From Ruminococcus sp. Phil11 (GTDB lineage Bacteria; Bacillota; Clostridia; Oscillospirales; Ruminococcaceae): DNA of 64,000 nt. The DNA is taken from assembly GCA_001940925.1 (NCBI GenBank), contig MSGZ01000012.1, positions 1 through 64,000 of the forward strand. The letters are read 5' to 3'. Below, piece by piece: positions 43,708 to 52,267 of the stretch. The notes beneath the pieces are model-generated. The model was given only the letters and a program-made list of their open reading frames with translations, searched no databases and was not told the origin of the DNA. The stretch's first letter is position 1. The number at the start of each line of letters is the position of its first letter. Position numbers and translations under genes: made by a program.

Positions 43708-44574
43708 TCATTGCGCAGCGGCATCCAGAAACGCCTGCAGCGCAGGGAGCTGCTCCATAGCGGTCTGACGGCCGGCCGCGTAGACCTCGCGCATGAGATC
43801 GGGGTCATGCGTCAGGTGACTGACCGGCAGCTTCTGCGGCGGCCGGATCACAAATGCCCTGCCGGCCTGCTCCGCCTCTGCCGCATAGGCAGTCTGCCTG
43901 TTATAAATGATATGCCGCCGCTCCATTGCCCGGATCAGATTCGGATACTTCCGGTAGACCTGCCGTACCAGCGGCATCATGGAATTGGGCTCCTTGACGT
44001 AATCCGCAGGCTGCGTCAGCACCACAATGTTCCGCGCATAGCCCTTGTACTCAAAAAATTTCAGCGGGATCGAATCCGCAATGCCGCCGTCGAGCATCTC
44101 GTATCTGCCCGCCTTCACGATCCGTGAGCAAAGCGGCATGGACGCGCCTGCGCGCACCCATTCGAGCTCCTCTCTGCTGAGCATATCTTTGCACTGATGA
44201 TACACCGCCTTTCCGGTGTTGACATCCGTGCAGACGATATAAAACGGGACGCCGCTGCTGCGGAACGTCTCATTGTCGATCGGGTCCAGCGTTTCAGGGA
44301 TCGTGTGATAGCAGAACTCCGCGCCGAACATATCGCCGGTCAGCAGCAGCGAAGGCACGCTGCAGAACCGCGGGTCCTTTGCAAACCGGACGCAGTACCG
44401 CAGGGGTCTGCCCTTCTGCTTCGTCAGATAGTTGCAGCCGAAGGTCGCGCCGGCCGAAACGCCGATCACGCCGTCCGTCTCAATCCCGTTCTCCATGAAA
44501 ACGTCGATGACGCCCGCGGTGAACAGTCCGCGCATCGCGCCGCCCTCCATGACCAGTCCGAGTTTTTCTTTCAT
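43708..44574 (-). CDS. Patatin-like phospholipase family protein
   Basis: A 288-residue lipid hydrolase. The start at 44574 is chosen for GGAGGATTCA. The oxyanion glycine loop is EGGAMRGL, the nucleophile elbow GVSAGA (Ser-Ala), and the catalytic dyad Asp lies in LDGGIAD. The length fits the bacterial YjjU-like group. It probably acts on membrane or cytoplasmic lipid esters. It follows trkH by 46 bases in the same minus-strand run; the link to potassium uptake is unclear. Confidence 0.92.
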   Translation of the reverse strand: MKEKLGLVMEGGAMRGLFTAGVIDVFMENGIETDGVIGVSAGATFGCNYLTKQKGRPLRYCVRFAKDPRFCSVPSLLLTGDMFGAEFCYHTIPETLDPIDNETFRSSGVPFYIVCTDVNTGKAVYHQCKDMLSREELEWVRAGASMPLCSRIVKAGRYEMLDGGIADSIPLKFFEYKGYARNIVVLTQPADYVKEPNSMMPLVRQVYRKYPNLIRAMERRHIIYNRQTAYAAEAEQAGRAFVIRPPQKLPVSHLTHDPDLMREVYAAGRQTAMEQLPALQAFLDAAAQ

Positions 44575-44620
44575 TGAATCCTCCGTGTTTATCATCATTT
44601 ACCGTAAAGAATGCAGCAGC

Positions 44621-46057
44621 TTATTTTTTCCATGCTGCAGGCGAGAGCAGCAGCACGATCGGGAACAGCTCCAGTCTGCCCGCCAGCATATTGAAGATCA
44701 GCATACATTTTGACGCCGTGGAAAAAACATCATAATTGGATGTCGGGCCGACGAGATTCAGTCCCGGCCCGATATTGTCAAGCGTCGCGACCGTTGCCGT
44801 AAAGTTCGTTGTCAGATCAAGCTGATCGAACGAAAGCACCAGCATACTGACCACATAGATCAGGATATAGCAGGTAAAATAGGCACTGACCGAGCGGATG
44901 ACATCCAGCTCGATCGGGTGACCGTCCATTTTGAGGGTCTTGACCTGCCGCGGATGCGTCATGATGCGCAGCTCATTGTGCATACTTTTGAAGAAGATGA
45001 TGCACCGCGAGACCTTGATGCCGCCGCCCGTACTGCCCGCGCAGGCACCGACGAACATCAGCAGCACCAGCAGCGTGCGGGAATATTCCGGCCACAGGTT
45101 GAAATCGACCGTTGCAAAGCCTGTCGTGGTCATCAGCGAACCGACCGTGAAGGAGCTGTGCATCAGTGCCTCGCCCGTGCCGCTGAACATCGGCAGATGC
45201 CGCACATCCAGCGTGATCGTCACGATCGCAAACACAATGATGCCGAGATAGATCTTCAGCTCCTCAGTAAAGCCCTCGCGGAACCGCCGCTGCAGGAACA
45301 GGAAATAGCAGGTGAAATTCACGCCGAACAGGAACATGAACACCGTGATGACATTGATGCAGAACGGGTTATAGGGCATACCGGCGGGGTCGCAGGAGAA
45401 GCCGCCCGTACCGGCAGTCGCAAACGAAATGTTGATCGCATCGAATGCGGGCATCCCGCCGATCAGCAGCAGCGCGATCTCAAGCACGGTCATCACAAAG
45501 TAGATGACATAGAGCAGCATCGCGGTCTTTCTGACGCGGGGAACCAGCTTGCTGACCGAGGGACCGGGGCTCTCCGCCTTCATCAGATACATATTCTGAC
45601 CGCCGGCGATCGGCAGCAGCGCCATGATAAAAACGAGCACGCCCATGCCGCCGACCCAGTGCGTAAAGCTGCGCCACATCAGCATACATTTCGGCATACC
45701 CTCCAGCGTGTGCAGAATGCTCGCGCCGGTCGTCGTAAAGCCGGAAACGGTCTCAAAGACCGCATCCACAAAGCGCGGGATGCAGCCGGAGATATAAAAC
45801 GGGAGCGCGCCGACAAGGCTCAGCAGGATCCAGCTCAGCGCGACGATCAGGAAGCCGTCGCGGGCAAAGAGCCGCTTGTTCTTCGGCTTGAACCGCGAGA
45901 GCAGAAAGCCCGCGGCCAGACAGAGCAGCGCAGTCACGGCGAACAGCAGCAGCTCCGGCTCGTGAAAGACCGCAGCGGTCAGCACCGGCACCGCCATAAA
46001 AGCACCCTCAAATGCGAGCAGCAGTCCGAGGATATAAGTTGTCATGCGGAAATTCAT
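44621..46057 (-). CDS. trkH: Trk/Ktr-type potassium channel subunit
   Basis: A 478-residue membrane protein with four repeats of the M1-pore-M2 type. Filter-like loops are recognisable: SGFTTTGAS, TAGTGGFSCD, TTTGFATVD and LDNIGPG, each with the key Gly of the selectivity filter. STGGGIKVSR marks the conserved loop after the third repeat. It is the pore of the KtrB/TrkH type and works with the TrkA gene beside it (15-base gap) to take up potassium. Confidence 0.95.
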   Translation of the reverse strand: MNFRMTTYILGLLLAFEGAFMAVPVLTAAVFHEPELLLFAVTALLCLAAGFLLSRFKPKNKRLFARDGFLIVALSWILLSLVGALPFYISGCIPRFVDAVFETVSGFTTTGASILHTLEGMPKCMLMWRSFTHWVGGMGVLVFIMALLPIAGGQNMYLMKAESPGPSVSKLVPRVRKTAMLLYVIYFVMTVLEIALLLIGGMPAFDAINISFATAGTGGFSCDPAGMPYNPFCINVITVFMFLFGVNFTCYFLFLQRRFREGFTEELKIYLGIIVFAIVTITLDVRHLPMFSGTGEALMHSSFTVGSLMTTTGFATVDFNLWPEYSRTLLVLLMFVGACAGSTGGGIKVSRCIIFFKSMHNELRIMTHPRQVKTLKMDGHPIELDVIRSVSAYFTCYILIYVVSMLVLSFDQLDLTTNFTATVATLDNIGPGLNLVGPTSNYDVFSTASKCMLIFNMLAGRLELFPIVLLLSPAAWKK

Positions 46058-46072
46058 GCTGTCAGACCTCCG

Positions 46073-47428
46073 TTATTGCAGCAGATCGTTCATATCGTGC
46101 AGGCCGAGGTGATCCGTGACGATCACGACGGAATCGCCGACCTGGATGCAGTCGCTGCCGCGCGGCGTCAGGACTCTGCCCTCGCGCAGGATCGCCGCAA
46201 CGAGCACGCCGTTTTTCAGCTTCAGCCGGGAGAGCGGTGCCGCAGTCAGCCCGCATTCCTCCTTGACGATGAACTCTGCCGCTTCGACCTTGCCCTTGAT
46301 GACCTGATACAGCGTTTCCAGATTCGTGCCGATCGTCTTGTTCATCGCACGGACATAGCGCACGATATGGTCAGAGGTCAGATTCTTCGGATAGATGATC
46401 GTGTCGAGATCGAGATGCTCGATGACCTCGTCGAAATCAATGCGGTTGATCTTTGTGATGATCTTGCCGTCGCTGACCGACTTTGCGAACAGCGAGAGCA
46501 AAATATTTTCCTCATCGAGATTCGTCAGCGAGACAAAAGCCCCCGCCTTGTCGATGTTCTCCTGCATCAGCACCTCCTGATTGACCGCATCCTCCAGAAT
46601 AATATTCGTATCCGGGAATGCATCGGCGAGCTGCCTTGCACGGTCGGCATCCTTCTCGATGACCGTAGCGGAAATGCCGGCCTTATCCAGCATCCCGCAG
46701 AGATAATGCGTGATATCGCCGCCGCCCGCGATCAGAACATCCTCGACCGGGTTCGCCTTATAGCGGATCTTGCGGAAAAAGACGAACGCGGCCTTCGGCT
46801 CGGAGATAATGGAGATGATGTCCTTTGCCTCAAAGCGGAAATCGCCGGATGCGATATAGGCCTCCTCGCCGCGCTCGATCGTGCAGACCAGCACATCGCA
46901 GTGCAGCTTCGCGCTGATCTCGCGCACGGACATGCCGCAGAGCGGAGAGTCCTCCGGCAGCTTGAATTTCAGCAGCTCGACCTTGCCCTTTGCAAAGGTG
47001 TCGATCTTGATCGCGGACGGGAACTGCAGCACGCGCGCGATCTCCTCCGCAGCGGCATACTCCGGATTGATGACCATTGCGAGGCCGAGCTCCTCCTTGA
47101 GATACGGCACATCCGCGCTGTACTGCGGATTTCTGACACGCGCAATGGTCTGGCAGCCGCCCGCCTTTTTCGCGATCAGGCAGCAGAGCAGATTGCGCTC
47201 GTCCGAGCCGGTCACGGCGATCATCAGGTCGGCATCGTCAATGCCGGCTTCCTTCAGCACCGTATGGGTCGCGCCGTTTCCGGTCACGCCCATGATATCG
47301 TACCGGTTCGTGAGATCGGTCACGCGCTCCGGCCGGATATCCACGACCGTAATGTTATTGCCTGCCTCATTCAGCTGTGCGGCCAGCACTCTGCCGACCT
47401 TGCCGCAGCCCACTATGATAATGTCCAA
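46073..47428 (-). CDS. trkA: Trk potassium uptake regulator with two RCK domains
   Basis: A 451-residue cytosolic regulator. I set the start at a TTG (47426-47428) because GGGAGGAG lies about nine bases upstream and the protein then starts directly at the Rossmann strand (DIIIVGCGKVG); a TTG further upstream at 47455 has no such site. Two tandem RCK-N/RCK-C units are visible, the second opening with DVLIAGGGDITHYL. Both bind nucleotide and gate TrkH. Its promoter is upstream of the phosphatase gene. Confidence 0.93.
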   Translation of the reverse strand: MDIIIVGCGKVGRVLAAQLNEAGNNITVVDIRPERVTDLTNRYDIMGVTGNGATHTVLKEAGIDDADLMIAVTGSDERNLLCCLIAKKAGGCQTIARVRNPQYSADVPYLKEELGLAMVINPEYAAAEEIARVLQFPSAIKIDTFAKGKVELLKFKLPEDSPLCGMSVREISAKLHCDVLVCTIERGEEAYIASGDFRFEAKDIISIISEPKAAFVFFRKIRYKANPVEDVLIAGGGDITHYLCGMLDKAGISATVIEKDADRARQLADAFPDTNIILEDAVNQEVLMQENIDKAGAFVSLTNLDEENILLSLFAKSVSDGKIITKINRIDFDEVIEHLDLDTIIYPKNLTSDHIVRYVRAMNKTIGTNLETLYQVIKGKVEAAEFIVKEECGLTAAPLSRLKLKNGVLVAAILREGRVLTPRGSDCIQVGDSVVIVTDHLGLHDMNDLLQ

Positions 47429-47455
47429 TGCTCTGTTCTCCTCCCAAAGCTTCAA

Positions 47456-48184
47456 TCAGTCATGCCGTTCGTCAGAATTGTCATAGGTCTCGCAGAATCT
47501 TGCGGAAAAGGACGGCTCCCTTCCCCCTGCATACAGATGCCCCGTATCGCCGAAGGCATTGATGCGGAACGATGCGGTGCCCTTTCTGCGCTCCTCCGTC
47601 GAAACGACGGTGATCGCCGTCGGCGCGGCGCAGAGCCCGTGCCAGAGCACCATCGGGGATGCCCCGATCAGATGCGCCAGCATGACGCATTCCACGCCGA
47701 AATGACAGAACAGCAGAACCGCATCGTTGTTCGGATGCTCCGCCCGGTAGACATTGCCTTCACGGACATAGCCGTGCTTCGCAAGCAGTGTATCCAGTCC
47801 GGCGTATACCCGCTGTGCTTCCTCCCCGACATGATGCGCCTGCATCACTTCGGTCTCCGCCCAGCGGTCCTTGTCGTAATATGCCGGCTCCTGTGTCCAG
47901 AACGCGGGAAGCCAGTCCCACGCCACACGGATATCTCCGGTATCCGGATGCAGGATCGCTGCGCGGAACTCACGCAGCCACGGCAGCGTTTCCGCCTTCA
48001 TACCAAGCGCATCCAGCGTATATTTTGCGGTATCCTGCGCTCTCCCGAGCGGGGATACATAACAGGCAGCAAAGCGGTGATGTTTCAGCCGCTCCGCGGT
48101 CAGCCTTGCCTCGGCATGTCCCGTTTCCGTCAGCGTATCGTGCTCGTAGTCGGGATCGCCGTGGCGGACGATCACTAGCTTCAT
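47456..48184 (-). CDS. Histidine phosphatase family protein
   Basis: A 242-residue phosphoglycerate mutase-like phosphatase. The catalytic RHG motif is at residues 7-9 (VIVRHGDPDY), with a second Arg in SPLGRAQDTA and the second His in LLFCHFG. The length is above the usual 200, with an insert near residues 85-110. The exact substrate is unknown. GGAGTATGAAAT precedes the ATG. It is first in a minus-strand run with trkA, trkH and patatin behind a TTGACA-17-TATGAT promoter. Confidence 0.9.
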   Translation of the reverse strand: MKLVIVRHGDPDYEHDTLTETGHAEARLTAERLKHHRFAACYVSPLGRAQDTAKYTLDALGMKAETLPWLREFRAAILHPDTGDIRVAWDWLPAFWTQEPAYYDKDRWAETEVMQAHHVGEEAQRVYAGLDTLLAKHGYVREGNVYRAEHPNNDAVLLFCHFGVECVMLAHLIGASPMVLWHGLCAAPTAITVVSTEERRKGTASFRINAFGDTGHLYAGGREPSFSARFCETYDNSDERHD

Positions 48185-48238
48185 ATTTCATACTCCGTAA
48201 GCGTCACCGGTCACCGTTGACCAAACTCTTTTCCCTTT

Positions 48239-48267
48239 ATCATACCACAAAAAGAATAAAATGTCAA
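48239..48267 (-). promoter_or_regulatory. Promoter of the phosphatase-trkA-trkH-patatin run
   Basis: On the minus strand TTGACA (48262-48267), 17-bp spacer, TATGAT (48239-48244). Confidence 0.8.
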
Positions 48268-48319
48268 CGAGCAGACCGGCGCAGGGCACGCGCGGCAGCA
48301 TGCGCCCCGAAACCAGATA

Positions 48320-48385
48320 CACGCCGCGGTCGGCAGCTTCTGAAAGAATGCTTCACGCAGCAGCAGTCTCCGCGGGCAATGCAGA
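48320..48385 (+). repeat. Partial GC-rich dispersed repeat, copy E
   Basis: ACACGCCGC...CGGCAGCTTCTGAAAG...GCTTC matches the 3' half of copies A-C. The interval 48185-48527 otherwise holds a promoter, the T3 hairpin and part of copy D, and no gene. Confidence 0.5.
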
Positions 48386-48396
48386 GAAAATAACGG

Positions 48397-48425
48397 AAGG
48401 ACGCCGATTCAGCATCAGCGTCCTT
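48397..48425 (-). terminator. Terminator hairpin of the GGACGC family, copy T3
   Basis: AAGGACGCCGAT (48397-48408), 5-base loop, ATCAGCGTCCTT (48414-48425). Read on the minus strand it has the same T-G wobble as T1, and it lies about 100 bases past the RHH stop. Confidence 0.75.
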
Positions 48426-48435
48426 TTGTGTTTTT

Positions 48436-48560
48436 TTGGTTATGCTTGCGGCGCGCTTCCGCATTGGGAGAAGTGCCGCCAAAGAAGCCGCCCCGCGGCG
48501 TGTGCTTCGATTGTTGGGAGAGCTCTGCTAACCGTCCCCGGAGGGAATCGCCGGCGGGCG
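48436..48560 (-). repeat. GC-rich dispersed repeat, copy D (inverted), overlapping the RHH gene end
   Basis: The reverse complement carries CGCCGGCGATTCCCTCCGGGGACGG split by family landmarks, then TAGCAGAGCTCTCCCAAC, ACACGCCGC, CGGCTTCT and TTCTCCCAATGCGGAAGC. The RHH stop codon falls inside it, so the last residues of that protein (AIPSGDG) are encoded by repeat sequence. Confidence 0.7.
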
Positions 48561-48869
48561 CTGCCTGCCGGGAAGAAAGTCCAGCGGGTCATCGGGGACG
48601 GTACCTTCCGGTATGGTCATCATTTCATCAATGATCGCCTGCTGTTCAGGCGTCGGATAACCGTCACCGAACGCAGCCCCGTCCAGCTCGAGCGGTGCGT
48701 CGATCTCCTCACCGACATATTTTCCGTTTTTCTTCCGCTGCTTCACGCATTCCGTCAGCAGATACTCGATCTGCCCGTTGACGGAGCGGAAATCGTCCTC
48801 AGCCCACGCGGCAATGGCATTGTAGAGCTTTTCGGAGAGCCGCAGCGGGATCTGCCGTTTTGCGGCCAT
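48528..48869 (-). CDS. Arc/RHH-type DNA-binding protein
   Basis: A 113-residue protein whose first 45 residues look like a ribbon-helix-helix domain: a short strand (QIPLRLSEKLYNAIAAWAEDD) and the helix pair with RSVNGQIEYLLTECVKQ, as in Arc/MetJ-like repressors. The remainder is acidic, and the C-terminus lies inside repeat copy D. Its start overlaps the SPFH gene stop by one base (ATGA), so the two are translated together. A likely role is autoregulation through the dyad at 49960-49986; this is inference. Confidence 0.75.
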   Translation of the reverse strand: MAAKRQIPLRLSEKLYNAIAAWAEDDFRSVNGQIEYLLTECVKQRKKNGKYVGEEIDAPLELDGAAFGDGYPTPEQQAIIDEMMTIPEGTVPDDPLDFLPGRQRPPAIPSGDG

Positions 48870-49906
48870 CAGTACAGGCTGCCGGAATTGACGACCGGCT
48901 GGGCGTCATGATTGCCGCACAGCACGACCAGCAGATTGGAAACCATTGCCGCTTTGCGCTCCTCGTCCAGCTCCACGGTATTGTTTTCGCTGAGACGGTC
49001 AAGCGCCATTTCCACCATGCCGACCGCACCGTCCACGATCATTTTGCGGGCGTCGATGATCGCGGAGGCCTGCTGACGCTGCAGCATCACGGCCGCGATC
49101 TCCGGCGCATACGCAAGATACGTGATCCTCGCCTCGACGATCTCAAGGCCTGCTTCCTGCACCTTCGCCTGGATCTCATCGCGGATCCTTGCCGCGACGA
49201 TCTCGCTGGAACCTCTCAGGCTGCCCTCGTCCGCGATGCCGTCGCCGGTGGTATCCACATTCGGCGCGACATCATAGGGGTAAAGGCGGACGATATTGCG
49301 GAGGGCAGAATCACACTGGAGGGAGAGATATTCCTTGTAGTTATCGACATTGAACACAGCCTTCGCCGTGTCGGTGACGCGCCACATGACCGCGATCGCG
49401 ATCTCCACGGGATTGCCGAGGCAGTCGTTAATCTTCTGGCGGTTGTTGCTCAGCGTCATGATCTTCATGGAGATCTTTTTGGAGGGCATCTCCGCGCTGA
49501 CATGAACATCCTGCTTGGTATCGCCGGAGCTCAGGCTGACCGAAGATAATGCACCGACATCGCCGCTCTGGCGCAATTTTGTTGCAGCCGCCGGATTGAA
49601 CCCGACGCAGAACGGATTGACGTAGTAGAAGCCGTCGCCCTTCAGCGTACCGATGTACTTGCCGAACAGCGTCAGAACAAGTGCTTCCTGCGGCTTCAGG
49701 ATCTTCAGGCCGAGCATCGGCACCCAGCCGAAGGCCATCCAGAGCAGGCCGATAATGAAGGCCAGCAGTCTGACCGGCGCAATGCCTTCATCGGTAAAGC
49801 CGGAAACGCCGAACACAAAGACAGCAACGCCCGCGAGATAGAGCAGCAGGAGACGGATGAGCCACTGGAAGCCGTTTTTCTTCTGGTTGATGATGATTTC
49901 TTTCAT
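48869..49906 (-). CDS. SPFH/band-7 domain membrane protein
   Basis: A 345-residue protein. Two N-terminal membrane segments (about 15-65) are followed by an SPFH domain: [29 protein letters not shown], then [28 protein letters not shown], and the coiled-coil [39 protein letters not shown] proteins form membrane-associated rings that organise lipid domains or proteases. AGAAAGGACATCACC precedes the ATG. It shares an operon with the RHH protein, an arrangement I recall from other Clostridia. Confidence 0.9.
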   Translation of the reverse strand: MKEIIINQKKNGFQWLIRLLLLYLAGVAVFVFGVSGFTDEGIAPVRLLAFIIGLLWMAFGWVPMLGLKILKPQEALVLTLFGKYIGTLKGDGFYYVNPFCVGFNPAAATKLRQSGDVGALSSVSLSSGDTKQDVHVSAEMPSKKISMKIMTLSNNRQKINDCLGNPVEIAIAVMWRVTDTAKAVFNVDNYKEYLSLQCDSALRNIVRLYPYDVAPNVDTTGDGIADEGSLRGSSEIVAARIRDEIQAKVQEAGLEIVEARITYLAYAPEIAAVMLQRQQASAIIDARKMIVDGAVGMVEMALDRLSENNTVELDEERKAAMVSNLLVVLCGNHDAQPVVNSGSLY

Positions 49907-49959
49907 GGTGATGTCCTTTCTGTCAGGCGGATTTTTTCTCCGCGATTCATGTTGATATC

Positions 49960-49991
49960 AAAATGATATCACATTCATATCATTTTGTCAA
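49960..49991 (-). promoter_or_regulatory. SPFH operon promoter overlapped by an operator-like dyad
   Basis: Minus strand TTGACA (49986-49991), 17-bp spacer, TATCAT (49963-49968). A perfect 10-bp dyad, AAAATGATAT / ATATCATTTT around CACATTC (49960-49969 and 49977-49986), covers the -10 box and spacer. A further GATATC half-site lies at 49954-49959. The rest of 49907-50256 has only a short GCGGGT-AGA-ACCCGC hairpin and the CbrC promoter. Confidence 0.75.
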
Positions 49992-50170
49992 GATTTCAGA
50001 GAAATATTTATCAGATAACAAATGATGTGCGATTTTGCATACTGACGCGACAGTGTATGAAAGCGAAATCACGCTTTACAACCGACTGTGGATATGTTAT
50101 AAGCGGGTAGAACCCGCATCCATTTTAACGCCCATGCAGCATTCCCTGAAACTTTTTCGCCCTTCTCCCA

Positions 50171-50199
50171 TTGCAATTCACCGTATAATCTGTTATAAT
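50171..50199 (+). promoter_or_regulatory. Promoter of the CbrC-like gene
   Basis: TTGCAA (50171-50176), 17-bp spacer, TATAAT (50194-50199). Confidence 0.75.
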
Positions 50200-50256
50200 A
50201 TATACGGAAGCTGCACGGACTGCAGCAATACAGATATACAATAAGGAGGAATCATC

Positions 50257-50829
50257 ATGCTGCCGGATTTCAGATATCACCCGAACCCGCTTGAGACAGG
50301 CATGTTCCGTCAGGACGAGCCGAAAACCTGCTGCTGCTGCGGAAAAGAGACCGCCGTCTGGTACGACGGGCCGTTTGACGGCGACTGGCTGAGCCCCGCA
50401 TTTGACCGTGACGCCGACGAAAATGAATACGAAAAAATGGACTTCGTCTGCCCCGAATGCATTGCGGACGGCTCCGCGGCGGAGAAATTCTGCTGCACAT
50501 TTCCGTCCGGCGAAACTGTCGGGGAAAAGCTGAATGATCCCGCAAAAAAGGACGAGTGGCTGCACAGAACGCCCGGCTATTACAGCTGGCAGGAACCGCT
50601 CTGGTATACGCACTGCGGCGATTACTGCGCATTTTTAGGCTCCGTCGGCTGGAAGGAGATCGAGGAAATGGGACTTGCGGACGAGATCGCGGACACCTAC
50701 GACGAGGATGTCTGCGGCTCCGAGTTCAGCTTCGTCCGCGAGTATACGGTCAGGCACGGGCATGTGCAGTGCTTTTTGTTCCGCTGCCTGCACTGCGGCA
50801 GGCATTTCGTTACGCTTGACCCGGACTGA
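50257..50829 (+). CDS. CbrC-like (UPF0167) protein
   Basis: A 190-residue protein of the CbrC family. It opens with FRYHPNPLETGMF and has the family Cys motif CCCCGKE...Y-D-G, then CPECIADGSAAEKF, and a late pair FRCLHCGRHF. Several CxxC pairs suggest zinc binding. E. coli CbrC is linked to colicin E2 tolerance; the molecular role is unknown. ATAAGGAGGAATCATC precedes the ATG. It may share a transcript with the LRR gene 15 bases downstream. Confidence 0.85.
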   Translation: MLPDFRYHPNPLETGMFRQDEPKTCCCCGKETAVWYDGPFDGDWLSPAFDRDADENEYEKMDFVCPECIADGSAAEKFCCTFPSGETVGEKLNDPAKKDEWLHRTPGYYSWQEPLWYTHCGDYCAFLGSVGWKEIEEMGLADEIADTYDEDVCGSEFSFVREYTVRHGHVQCFLFRCLHCGRHFVTLDPD

Positions 50830-50844
50830 ACGAGGCGTATGCAC

Positions 50845-51903
50845 ATGGAACAGACAACCGGCTTTCAGACCGAAAACGGCGTCCTGCTGAAATATACCGG
50901 CAGGGCGGAGGAAGTCACCGTGCCGGACGGGGTCACGGCGATCGGCTCATACGCATTCAAGAATAAGTATAAAGTACGCAGCATCGTCATTCCGCAGAGC
51001 GTGACGAGCATCGCAGACCATGCGTTCATCGGCTGCAGCGCACTGGAACAGATCACGCTGCCGGACAGGCTCACCGGACTTGGCAAAGATGCATTTGAGG
51101 ACTGCAAAAGTCTGACCGAGATCACGGTTCCGCACGGCGTTCCGGCGATACACAGCGGCACGTTCGGCGGCTGCGAATCGCTGGCAAACCTTATGCTGCC
51201 GGATACGGTGCAGTCGATCGTCAAACAAGCATTCTGGGGCTGCAAAAGCCTGAAGCAGCTTACTTTTCCTGCGGCTCTGCGGGAATTTGCGCGTGACGCG
51301 TTCTATCTCTGCAAAAGCTTCGCGGAGATCACCGTACACCCGGACAATCCGGCATTCTGCTGCATCGGCGGCGTGGTCTATTCCAAAGATCAGAGCACAG
51401 CCGTATTTTGTCCGCCGGAAAAGCAGGGCGAGGTCATCATTCCGGACGGCGCGACCGCGATCGGCGATGAGGCATTTTCAGACTGCAAAAAGCTGACTGC
51501 GATCCGCATTCCGGACAGCGTCACATCCTTCGGGCAGGAAGCCTTCTATAACTGCGATCATCTGGAGACCGTACACATTCCGCGCGGCGTGACAACGCTG
51601 CCCTACCGTGTGTTCGGATGCTGCAGCGGATTCAAAGAATTTACGGTTCCCGGTCATGTGCGCGTCATCGGCGACATGGCGTTTTACGCCTGCACGCAGA
51701 TCCTGCGCCTGACGGTTCAGGACGGCGTCACGGAGATCGGGGCACGCGCGTTTGAAGGCTGCGTCCGGCTGCCTGCGCTCTCGCTGCCGGACAGCGTGAA
51801 AGTGATCGGCCGCGGCGCATTCGACGCCTGCCGTGCCCTGACGGATCTCAGGCTGCCGGAGGGAATTGCCGGCGGGGGTGCCGGGTTCCGCCGTGATGAG
51901 TGA
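50845..51903 (+). CDS. BspA-type leucine-rich repeat protein
   Basis: A 352-residue protein made of about eleven LRR_5 (BspA-like) repeats of the form I-P-x-x-V-T-x-I-x-x-x-A-F-x-x-C. The start at 50845 is preferred to 50839 because GAGG lies nine bases before it. No signal peptide is seen, unlike many BspA proteins, so it may be cytoplasmic. The final repeat is broken: after LRLPEGIAGGGAGF it ends in RRDE, and the underlying DNA (GGAGGGAATTGCCGGCGG) matches the inverted end of the GC-rich dispersed repeat, suggesting truncation or insertion. Confidence 0.82.
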   Translation: MEQTTGFQTENGVLLKYTGRAEEVTVPDGVTAIGSYAFKNKYKVRSIVIPQSVTSIADHAFIGCSALEQITLPDRLTGLGKDAFEDCKSLTEITVPHGVPAIHSGTFGGCESLANLMLPDTVQSIVKQAFWGCKSLKQLTFPAALREFARDAFYLCKSFAEITVHPDNPAFCCIGGVVYSKDQSTAVFCPPEKQGEVIIPDGATAIGDEAFSDCKKLTAIRIPDSVTSFGQEAFYNCDHLETVHIPRGVTTLPYRVFGCCSGFKEFTVPGHVRVIGDMAFYACTQILRLTVQDGVTEIGARAFEGCVRLPALSLPDSVKVIGRGAFDACRALTDLRLPEGIAGGGAGFRRDE

Positions 51904-52267
51904 ATAAGGTATCCGCTCTTTGCCGCACGTTTCGCGCTCTGCGGAACGCGACGGGGGCTCCGCCCAACATGAAAAACAAGTTTTTCATGTATGACCCCGC
52001 AAACTTTTGAAAAGGCTTGACCGCAACTTTTGATAGGCTGCACACCGAAAACATGTGATTCTGAATTTACGCATGACGTAACCGGCGGGCTTTAGGAATT
52101 GCCGGCGCGGGCTCCGCGCCAAACTTTTGATATGGATGTGTGCCGGATGCGAAGTGCCCGACCGGCAGCGAAAAAGGACGCCGATTGTTCGTCAGCGTCC
52201 TTTTTTATTATACATAACGGGGTCCGGGGACAATGTCCCCAGCAGGGGCTTGGGGGCGGAGCCCCCA
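51904..52267. repeat. Repeat-rich gap between convergent LRR and trpA genes
   Basis: Holds GGGGGCTCCGCCC and an ACATGAAAAAC-AA-GTTTTTCATGT hairpin (51968-51991), a GGCGCGGGCTCCGCGCC hairpin (52104-52120), the terminator AAGGACGCCGAT...TCAGCGTCCTT (52174-52202, copy T4), then GGGGACAATGTCCCC and GGGGGCGGAGCCCCC directly before the trpA stop. No gene is seen. Confidence 0.7.

Noticed and set aside
44918..48178. An open frame of 1086 codons on the plus strand across trkH, trkA and the phosphatase gene
   Set aside because: It covers three clear genes on the other strand; its composition is rich in His, Arg, Asp and Gln as expected from antisense, without any domain.
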